NCBI GenBank assembly: GCA_007127395.1
Contig: SKZL01000303.1
Coordinates: 1-5,676 of the forward strand
DNA from: Balneolaceae bacterium
GTDB taxonomy: Bacteria; Bacteroidota; Rhodothermia; Balneolales; Balneolaceae
DNA length: 5,676 nucleotides
Reading direction: 5' to 3'
Part shown: piece after piece, positions 1 to 5,676 of the stretch
How the letters are laid out: every line of letters begins with the position of its first letter
Position numbering within the stretch: the stretch's first letter is position 1
The notes under the pieces: generated by a model
Databases searched by the model: none
Told to the model about the DNA's origin: nothing
What the model saw: only the letters and a program-made list of their open reading frames with translations
Made by a program: the position numbers and the translations under genes

Positions 1-1974
1 AATGTTACTGAAGATTGGGGACTCTATTTTGAAGGATTTTCATATGGCGCTGCCCGTGCCGATTTGAATAACAACGGAAGGCTGGATCTGGTCATCAATA
101 ATATCAATTCACCGGCAAAAATATACCGGAACGCTGGGCCAGAGCTTGATTCTGAAAATGAGTTTTCTGATAAGAACAATTTCCTGCAGATCATTTTAAA
201 TGGAGAAGTTCCAAACCGTAGAGGTATTGGCAGCAAGATCTACTTGTATGCCGGAGGTGTGCAACAATATCTCTATCACAATCCTTACAGAGGCTATATG
301 TCAACCATGGATGATCGTGCTCATTTTGGAATCGGACATCACAGTACAATTGACAGCCTGAAAATCATCTGGCCGGATGATCGTATTCAAATTATTTATG
401 ATCTTGAGCCCAATCAGTTCATCACACTCACCCAGTCGAATTCTACCCAGACAAAGTTTCAACTGTTTCCGTCCATTGACAGAGACCGGCGCCCATTCTT
501 AAAAATGGATGCCTCATCTATCTTGGATTATGTCCATCGCGATAACTTTAATATGTTTGATTATTCGCTACAGCCACTTATGCCCTATCTTATCTCTAAA
601 CAGGGACCTGTTATTGCTGTTTCAGACGTGAACGGTAACGGCCTTGATGATATCTTTATCGGTGGAGAGCGAAATATTCCCGGTTCACTATACCTTCAAC
701 AACCGAATGGCTCATTTATCGAAGCTGATATAGTTGCATTCAGTGAAGATAGTGGTCACACGGATTGGGGGGCACACTTCTTCGATTTCAATGACAATGG
801 ATATCCAGATCTTTATGTGGCAAGTGGCAGTTATCAGTCGGCTCCGCATTCTGACACGTTACAGGATCGATTGTATTTGAACCAGGGTGATGGTCAATTT
901 ATCAGAAGCAAAAATGTGATGCCTGAGATAAATACACCTACTTCTGCTATTGTATCCGGTGATTTTACCGGAAATGGCCACATTGATCTTTTTGTGGGTG
1001 GCCGGATATCTCCTGGAAACTACCCGCTGCCGGTTCGAAGTTATCTTTTGGAAAACAGAGGAGAAACGTTCGTTGATATAACGGCAGATTGGCTTCCGGA
1101 TCTGCTTGAGCCTGGTGGCATGATAACCGATGCCCTCTCATTTGATTTTACAGGGAATGGGCTATCTGATCTAATTACGGCCGGAGAGTGGATGGAGCTT
1201 CATTTATATGAAAACAATGGAGCAGGATTTAACAAGGTAAATGATCAGCAGAACCTTCCTCCACTAACCGGATGGTGGTTCAGCCTGCAGGCAGGAGATT
1301 TTAACGGAAACGGCCTGACCGATTTTGCGGCAGGAAATTTGGGATTGAATTATAGTTACAAGACCGATGAATTGGGCAAGTTTGGTGTTTATGCTGCTGA
1401 TTTTAGCGAAAATGGTGTAACCGATATCATCCTTACTGAAGAGGTAGATGGAAGGGATTACCCTTACTATGGACTTGCCTTGCTTGGGAGGGAGATGATT
1501 CCAATTGCCACCGCTTATGAGTCATTTGAATCCTTTTCCAAAGTATCCATTGATCAAATTTTTGGTACTGAAAGAGTGAATCGGGCAACACAGCTTAAAG
1601 CAGATACATTTGCATCTGCCTGGTTTGAAAACAATGGTGACGGCACATTCACCTATCACAAGATGCCCAATCATGCTCAGATGTCAGCGATACATACAAT
1701 GCAATCAATAGATATAACAGGCAACGGTTGTGACGATTTGATTATCGCTGGTAATATCCTTCATACAGAACCAAACACAGCACCTTTAGACGCCGGCAGC
1801 GGGCTTTTAATGAGATGTAGTTTATCGGGTGAATTTAACCCTTTATCCGTTATGGAGAGTGGTTTATTTACTCCTGGAGATGTCCGGAACTTATCAATAA
1901 TAAAAGGTATTGATACAGTCTTATTGATTGGAAACAACAGTAATCAAATAGAAATATTTAAGATCAACAATTAA
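1..1974 (+). CDS. FG-GAP/VCBS repeat protein with ASPIC/UnbV domain (CRTAC1-like), 5' partial
   Basis: The frame is open from base 1, so the N-terminus lies outside the window; 657 residues are visible. The TTG at 64 is not a start, because it falls inside a repeat (GAARADLNNNGRLDL). Domains in order: the last loop of a first propeller (Asp codon at 61); an ASPIC/UnbV domain at about 175-435 (LQIILNGE, NRRGIGSKIYLYAGG, NPYRGYMS, HFGIG, SLKIIWPD); then a second propeller whose loops start at 625, 784, 961, 1144, 1297, 1399 and 1711, with family landmarks TAGEW, GNLGLN, DQIFG, LKADTFAS and LIIAGN. The C-terminus looks complete (LDAGSGLL, then SGLFTPGDVRNL). Family members are usually about 1,100 residues, secreted, and often near SusC/SusD genes. 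The biochemical role is not established; surface binding or scaffolding is inferred. All eight visible loops have Asn at position 5. It is followed after 17 bp by a second propeller gene. Confidence 0.93.
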   Translation, partial: NVTEDWGLYFEGFSYGAARADLNNNGRLDLVINNINSPAKIYRNAGPELDSENEFSDKNNFLQIILNGEVPNRRGIGSKIYLYAGGVQQYLYHNPYRGYMSTMDDRAHFGIGHHSTIDSLKIIWPDDRIQIIYDLEPNQFITLTQSNSTQTKFQLFPSIDRDRRPFLKMDASSILDYVHRDNFNMFDYSLQPLMPYLISKQGPVIAVSDVNGNGLDDIFIGGERNIPGSLYLQQPNGSFIEADIVAFSEDSGHTDWGAHFFDFNDNGYPDLYVASGSYQSAPHSDTLQDRLYLNQGDGQFIRSKNVMPEINTPTSAIVSGDFTGNGHIDLFVGGRISPGNYPLPVRSYLLENRGETFVDITADWLPDLLEPGGMITDALSFDFTGNGLSDLITAGEWMELHLYENNGAGFNKVNDQQNLPPLTGWWFSLQAGDFNGNGLTDFAAGNLGLNYSYKTDELGKFGVYAADFSENGVTDIILTEEVDGRDYPYYGLALLGREMIPIATAYESFESFSKVSIDQIFGTERVNRATQLKADTFASAWFENNGDGTFTYHKMPNHAQMSAIHTMQSIDITGNGCDDLIIAGNILHTEPNTAPLDAGSGLLMRCSLSGEFNPLSVMESGLFTPGDVRNLSIIKGIDTVLLIGNNSNQIEIFKINN

Positions 1975-1991
1975 ATAGCAGATCTTCTCAT

Positions 1992-3494
1992 ATGAAACTT
2001 AATAAGCTGACTTTTATACTGATTTTATTAATTACCGCAATTTCATGTAGTAATGATTCATCCAGATTCATACCTGAACAACATCTTCATCAGGTTTGGG
2101 AAACCGGTTTTATTGATGTAGGTATTTTTTCTTCTCCTCGTGCGGCTGATCTTACAGGAAATGGTATTAAAGATTTTGTTTTCGGAGCAGGGAAACGTGA
2201 ACTCACTGAAACTGAAATTGGTGTAGTGGCTCTTGATGGAGAAACAGGAGAGGTATTATGGTCGCTGCCGGCTAGAGATGAAATGTTCGGTTCTGCAGGC
2301 CTATTAGATATTACTGAAAATGGGCTTCCGGATGTGATCATCGGAGGCCGATCCGCTTCCTTGTTTGCGATTAATGGACAAACCGGAGAGGTTATTTGGG
2401 AATTTTTATCAGATATCGATTTTTATGAAGCCAGAGAGATGGGATATCTTAATTTTTATAATCCGCAAATTATTCCTGATCAAAACGGTGATGGATTGTC
2501 GGATATCCTTATAGCTAATGGAGGTGATGTAACTGTTCCGCCAGGAGATCCAGGTCGCCCAACAGGTAAATTAATGATTCTCTCCGGGCGAAATGGTGAG
2601 ATTATTTCAGAAGCTTCTGTCCCAGATGGAAATGAAACTTACATGTCTGCGGTGATTGCTAAAATGAATGAGAGTGATGAAGATTATACCATTATTTACG
2701 GAACAGGTGGTGAAACATTGGGAGGTAATCTTTTCAGAACTACACTATCAGATCTGCTAAACGGGGATATTAGTAATTCGATAATTATTGCAAGCAGCAC
2801 GGTTAAAGGATTTATTGCTCCTCCGGTACTCGCAGATCTTAACAATAATGGGACACTTGATATAGTTGCAAATGCTGTTGAAGGAACTATTATGGCCATT
2901 GATGGCACAAACAATTCATTGATATGGAGTCAATATATAGAAAATACAGAAGCATATGCTTCACTTGCAGTTGGACATTTCCTGGACAAGGAACGAGTTG
3001 ATATTTTTACTACACTTTCAATCGGAGTGTGGCCTGCACTTTTGGACACCCAACAGTTATTGATCCGAGGTGATACCGGTGAGATCATAAGATCAGATAA
3101 CCTTGGCCACTTCCAAACAGCCTCTCCCGTTGCTGCAGATTTTAACAATAATGGGTTTGAAGAGATCCTGTTGAGTGTAAATGTTGCCAGAGAAACACTT
3201 GCAGGATCCAGAAGCTATGAAAATATGCTATTGATGTACGACTTCAATAATGATTTGATTATTCCATTGACCGAAACAGTACCCGGTGCAAATGTGGCAT
3301 CTACTCCATGGGTTGGTGATATCGAAGGAGATGAAAAATTAGATATTATTTTTGTACAATTGGATGAAAATGTAAACATTTTTGCCATGAATGGTTTTCG
3401 AATGATACGATTAAGATCTGACCTGAAATCAGATAAAAAAATTCGCTGGGGAGCTTATATGGGGAGCGAATATTCAGGTATCTATAGAGAGTGA
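1992..3494 (+). CDS. Lipoprotein with predicted eight-bladed FG-GAP/PQQ-like beta-propeller
   Basis: Complete 500-residue protein. The ATG at 1992 is chosen because it begins a lipoprotein signal: basic MKLNK, hydrophobic FILILLITA, then a lipobox-like AISC with Cys20 (Ala at -3 is weaker than the usual Leu). No clear Shine-Dalgarno is seen, which is common in Bacteroidota. Loops start near residues 53 (DLTGNG), 106 (DITENG), 163 (DQNGDG), 282 (DLNNNG), 383 (DFNNNG) and 443 (DIEGDE). Degenerate blades near 220 (KMNESDEDYTIIYG) and 328 (GHFLDKERVDIF) fill the gaps, giving eight units of about 48-60 residues. Most loops are followed by a PQQ-propeller-like strand: DGETGEVLW, NGQTGEVIW, SGRNGEII, DGTNNSLIW, GDTGEII. 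It probably sits lipid-anchored in the outer membrane or periplasm as a binding or assembly protein. No catalytic residues are recognised, and PQQ or quinone binding cannot be claimed. It is probably co-transcribed with the gene 17 bp upstream. Confidence 0.9.
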   Translation: MKLNKLTFILILLITAISCSNDSSRFIPEQHLHQVWETGFIDVGIFSSPRAADLTGNGIKDFVFGAGKRELTETEIGVVALDGETGEVLWSLPARDEMFGSAGLLDITENGLPDVIIGGRSASLFAINGQTGEVIWEFLSDIDFYEAREMGYLNFYNPQIIPDQNGDGLSDILIANGGDVTVPPGDPGRPTGKLMILSGRNGEIISEASVPDGNETYMSAVIAKMNESDEDYTIIYGTGGETLGGNLFRTTLSDLLNGDISNSIIIASSTVKGFIAPPVLADLNNNGTLDIVANAVEGTIMAIDGTNNSLIWSQYIENTEAYASLAVGHFLDKERVDIFTTLSIGVWPALLDTQQLLIRGDTGEIIRSDNLGHFQTASPVAADFNNNGFEEILLSVNVARETLAGSRSYENMLLMYDFNNDLIIPLTETVPGANVASTPWVGDIEGDEKLDIIFVQLDENVNIFAMNGFRMIRLRSDLKSDKKIRWGAYMGSEYSGIYRE

Positions 3495-3534
3495 AAAGGT
3501 GAAAGCAGTATGAACCCCGTGAATTTGATAGAAA

Positions 3535-3554
3535 GGGCGTATTGCTATACGCCT
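3535..3554. terminator. Candidate bidirectional terminator hairpin between convergent genes
   Basis: The inverted repeat GGCGTAT (3536-3542) / ATACGCC (3547-3553) is perfect, with a TGCT loop and a flanking G·T wobble pair (3535/3554). It starts 41 bp after the stop of the plus-strand lipoprotein and lies 52 bp beyond the stop of the minus-strand lipoprotein, in the only gap between the convergent units. Neither side has a proper run of Us: plus reads TCCACTGTTTCACTT and minus reads CTTTCTATC. The hairpin is certain as sequence; its use as a terminator is inferred from position. Confidence 0.5.
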
Positions 3555-3605
3555 CCACTGTTTCACTTATCAAAATCCATACTTAAGAAGCCTATGCTTT
3601 CTGAC

Positions 3606-4655
3606 TCAAAAGAAAGGGTCTACTTCCGGGCAGCCTATCAACTCTCTCGCTTCATTCAGGCATGTGCGAAATGGAATATTTCTGCTGAATATCCCGACCA
3701 TATATCCAAGGCCATCTATTACATTTGAGAAACCGTCCGGCAAAAAGTAGACTAAATCATCAATATTGGAGATAGCGGGATCCCATTCGGGCCCGGCAGA
3801 GGCTACAAATATTTGATTCTCTAAAAACTCAATTTTTCCATCCGGCAGTGATAGAACGATGGAGTCGTCCATGATGAACTGCTTTTCAGAATCAGGATCC
3901 AGTTCTACCATATAGGCACCAAGTGCACCATTAATCTGATCAACTTCTGACATAAGTGAGAACACGTGGAATCGCTCCTCTTCCCAAAAGGGTGTGCTAA
4001 CACGGTAATGCCATCGTGATTGAACATCAGCGAGATGCTCAATGTCATCTATATAGAGAAAATATTCGGTAGGCAAACCCGGAACAGAACTTGTTAGAAG
4101 TTTGGGTATAGGAAAAGGTTCAGGAGTTGTCACACTTACCTCACTTAACCTGCCCTGCGCGGTTTGAGCGGTCAGACGGTACCTTTTCTGAGGCAGTATA
4201 TCCATTAATGACCAGACATTAATTGCATTAAACCCTTGCCCGAAATGCACCAGTTTCTGATTCATTGTTTCAACCTGTCCTGTTTCCATATCTTCCAACT
4301 GTACGGTCATCTCAGGTAACACAGGCTCCATGTCGAATTCACCCCTGACCGGTGCAATTCGGACCCATTGCGTATCTGTTGAAGCATCCAGATAACCATA
4401 AATAGTAAAGTTAAATTTATCATTTTCCTGAAATGGCTCGAATGTTTCATTACATGAGAGGAGAGTGAATAGGCAGAGGGCTGATGGCAGAAGAATTTTT
4501 AAGTTAAAACTGTTATGTAAAACAGACCCCAATTTACTCACAAAGTTCTGTAATTTAGAAGGATGATGTTTTTTATTACCCTTCTGCCCTCTACTGCGCG
4601 CTTTTCGCAGTCCCGATACCTCGGGGCCTTCTGCCTTCTGCCTGCTTTTCATCAT
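3606..4655 (-). CDS. DUF4249-like outer-membrane lipoprotein with extended N-terminus
   Basis: The 349-residue frame reads leftward from ATG at 4655 (a second ATG follows at 4652). A GGAG at 4664-4661, five bases before the first ATG, and an ATGA overlap with the receptor stop favour this start. The lipoprotein signal itself lies far inside: LKILLPSALCLFTLLSC, a good lipobox ending at Cys68. Residues 4-37 are basic and low in complexity, and are encoded by a repeat element. Alternative starts that would give a normal signal length are GTG at 4541 and TTG at 4532, but neither has a clear ribosome site. The mature part (about 282 residues) begins with a strand-rich segment (FNFTIYGYLDASTDTQWVRI) resembling DUF4249 proteins, which usually accompany TonB receptors. 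Cys332 and Cys342 near the C-terminus could pair. It probably acts as a surface partner of the adjacent receptor; substrate unknown. The family call is from memory of sequence style, so moderate. Confidence 0.8.
   Translation of the reverse strand: MMKSRQKAEGPEVSGLRKARSRGQKGNKKHHPSKLQNFVSKLGSVLHNSFNLKILLPSALCLFTLLSCNETFEPFQENDKFNFTIYGYLDASTDTQWVRIAPVRGEFDMEPVLPEMTVQLEDMETGQVETMNQKLVHFGQGFNAINVWSLMDILPQKRYRLTAQTAQGRLSEVSVTTPEPFPIPKLLTSSVPGLPTEYFLYIDDIEHLADVQSRWHYRVSTPFWEEERFHVFSLMSEVDQINGALGAYMVELDPDSEKQFIMDDSIVLSLPDGKIEFLENQIFVASAGPEWDPAISNIDDLVYFLPDGFSNVIDGLGYMVGIFSRNIPFRTCLNEARELIGCPEVDPFF
4580..4650. repeat. Compact composite repeat: TTCTGCC direct repeats flanking two hairpins
   Basis: On the plus strand CCTTCTGCC occurs at 4580-4588, 4627-4635 and 4634-4642 (the last two overlap by two bases). 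Between the copies lie two adjacent inverted repeats: CTGCG (4594-4598) / CGCAG (4606-4610) with a 7-base loop, and CCCGA (4612-4616) / TCGGG (4621-4625) with a TACC loop. The stretch is visibly richer in G+C than its AT-rich flank at 4495-4580. It looks like the short intergenic repeats (runs of GGCAGAAGG, CCCGA...TCGGG palindromes) scattered in many FCB-group genomes; that family link is from memory. Here it lies inside the open frame of the lipoprotein gene. Confidence 0.6.
4652..4655 (-). other. ATGA start/stop overlap joining receptor and lipoprotein genes
   Basis: On the minus strand the sequence GGAGATCAAATGATG contains the receptor stop TGA (4654-4652) overlapping the ATG at 4655-4653. 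GGAG lies five bases before the first ATG and eight before the second. This arrangement normally indicates an operon with coupled translation. The GGAG also encodes part of the receptor's last residues (LEIK), so it could be coincidental. Confidence 0.6.
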
Positions 4656-5676
4656 TTGATCTCCAGCTTTAAAGTGATATATGGGCTGAATGTCAATTGA
4701 TCAATTCTTCGGCTGGTGTATATATCGTAGAAAAAGATGTTGCTTTGATTATACGTATTGATCACACCCGCCTGAACATTCAGATTGGTTCCGGACGATG
4801 ACAAATTGTATGATCGCTCGATTGAAACGTCCATTCTATGTATCGCCGGCATTCTACCCTGGAAAGGTTTATCCATAACGACTCTGCGAATACCGCGGTC
4901 TCGATTTACATTGGGAAGCCTCTGACGAAAGTCCAGAACATCATCAAAACCGAGTGGTTGTGTAAAAGGTAAACCTGTACCGAGTTGCCATCTAAACCCG
5001 GCACTGTAATTGCCAAACTCAAGGCTAAAAAGTGCATTAATTTGATGCCTTCGATCATGTGGCGGATGAAAATCCTGAATTGGTTCACCGAACCAGATAT
5101 TAAAGTGATCCTGAGCAGACTCATAAAGTGTCCAGTTATAACCGTATCCGATTAAACCATAAAAACGGCCTCTGTTCAGTTCAATTCTGAAATCACCCCC
5201 ATACACTTCTCCATTGGCAAGTGCCAGGTCTGTGGTAAATTGTGCTATTGTATTCCAAACCGGAATGGTCAAGTTTTTCATCTCTTTGTAATAAACCTCA
5301 ACTGACCATGAGAAACCTGTAAGAAGTGTTTGTTGCCATCCGACAGTCGTATGAATAGATTGTTTTTGTGCATTACCTATTGGAGAGCTCATCCATGCTA
5401 CAAAAACTGAACTGACATCCCGGATGTCACTGATTCCTGTGATTGGTTGCAGATAAAGACCTGCAGAACCATGAAATTCTTCTGATTCCCTTCCAAACGG
5501 CCGCCAGGCAAACCGAAACCTAGGTTCTAATCCAACTCCAAAATCTCCATTATATGAAAATCCCAGCCCCGGTTGAATGTCTATCCTGCTCCCTACAGGT
5601 ACAGATGCCTGCACATGCCCTCCCATTGTAAACTGAGAAGCGGCATCCTGATTAAATCCTGCATATTTTTCACCCA
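4652..5676 (-). CDS. TonB-dependent receptor, C-terminal beta-barrel portion (5' partial)
   Basis: The frame is open to the window edge, so the internal ATG at 5626 is not a start; 340 residues of the C-terminal part are visible. The plug domain, TonB box and signal peptide lie outside. The visible part is alternating, aromatic-rich outer-membrane barrel sequence (VQASVPVGSRIDIQPGLGFS, FRFAWRPFG, GLYLQPI, WSVEVYYKEMKNL). It has strong receptor landmarks: VYGGDFRIELNRGRFYGLIG, then HPPHDRRHQINALFS, WQLGTGLPFTQP, HRMDVSIERSYNL, and a last-strand region with NVQAGVINTYNQSN followed by FSPYITLKLEIK. Such receptors import a ligand across the outer membrane using TonB energy; the ligand cannot be read from the barrel. 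It overlaps the downstream lipoprotein gene by ATGA, suggesting the two work together at the outer membrane. The final residue is Lys, not the usual aromatic. Confidence 0.9.
   Translation of the reverse strand, partial: GEKYAGFNQDAASQFTMGGHVQASVPVGSRIDIQPGLGFSYNGDFGVGLEPRFRFAWRPFGRESEEFHGSAGLYLQPITGISDIRDVSSVFVAWMSSPIGNAQKQSIHTTVGWQQTLLTGFSWSVEVYYKEMKNLTIPVWNTIAQFTTDLALANGEVYGGDFRIELNRGRFYGLIGYGYNWTLYESAQDHFNIWFGEPIQDFHPPHDRRHQINALFSLEFGNYSAGFRWQLGTGLPFTQPLGFDDVLDFRQRLPNVNRDRGIRRVVMDKPFQGRMPAIHRMDVSIERSYNLSSSGTNLNVQAGVINTYNQSNIFFYDIYTSRRIDQLTFSPYITLKLEIK

Noticed and set aside
64..66. TTG as the start of the first gene
   Set aside because: The frame is open back to base 1 and the TTG lies within a conserved repeat (ARADLNNNG), so the gene is cut by the window edge.
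2101..2110. Perfect 10-base palindrome AAACCGGTTT
   Set aside because: It lies inside coding sequence for ETGFI; one short palindrome without a partner site is not evidence of an operator.
3346..3573. 75-codon minus-strand frame across the convergent gap
   Set aside because: Mostly antisense to the end of the propeller lipoprotein; no recognisable protein features or ribosome site.
3510..3728. 72-codon plus-strand frame 15 bp after the propeller lipoprotein, with purine-rich AAAAGGTGAAAG upstream
   Set aside because: More than half is antisense to the 3' end of the minus-strand lipoprotein, it contains the terminator-like hairpin, and the peptide shows no domain or signal. Probably chance.
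4580..4650. Possible CRISPR array or insertion sequence
   Set aside because: Direct-repeat units are only 7-9 bases with no regular spacers, and there is no transposase gene or target-site duplication. A small interspersed repeat fits better.
5624..5626. ATG as the start of the receptor gene
   Set aside because: The frame continues to the window end with barrel-like sequence (GEKYAGFNQDAASQFT), and 340 residues without a plug domain is far too short for a receptor.

Overview
The window holds four protein genes in two convergent pairs and no RNA gene. Moderate-to-low GC, Bacteroidota-type lipoproteins, a TonB-dependent receptor and a CRTAC1-like ASPIC/UnbV propeller protein point to a member of the Bacteroidota or the related Balneolota/Rhodothermota (FCB group). 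That placement is an inference from protein style; no marker gene is present.

Left half, plus strand. The window opens inside a large secreted FG-GAP/VCBS protein (1-1974, 5' end missing). It carries the end of one propeller, an ASPIC/UnbV domain, and a complete second propeller with seven Ca-loop-like motifs. Only 17 bp later comes a 500-residue lipoprotein (1992-3494). Its predicted eight-bladed propeller combines FG-GAP-like acidic/Asn loops with PQQ-propeller-like strands of the type 'DGxTGExxW'. The two genes look like one transcription unit of cell-surface or periplasmic propeller proteins. In Bacteroidota, ASPIC/UnbV proteins often sit beside SusC/SusD nutrient-uptake genes, but none is visible here.

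Middle. A 111-bp gap between the two convergent pairs carries one short perfect hairpin (3535-3554). It is a candidate two-way terminator with poor U-tracts.

Right half, minus strand. The 3' part of a TonB-dependent receptor (4652-5676, N-terminus outside the window) overlaps by ATGA the start of a DUF4249-like lipoprotein gene (3606-4655). The pair resembles the small receptor-plus-surface-lipoprotein modules common in this group; the substrate is unknown.

The most unusual points are three. (1) The lipoprotein's predicted start lies about 67 codons before its lipobox cysteine, and the stretch between is translated through a compact repeat element with two hairpins and TTCTGCC direct repeats. 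(2) The propeller loops of both plus-strand genes almost always have Asn, not Asp, at the fifth ligand position. (3) The second gene has a hybrid FG-GAP/PQQ blade pattern. I see no defence system, mobile-element transposase, CRISPR array or clearly new multi-gene system. No stretch over 300 bases lacks a gene.
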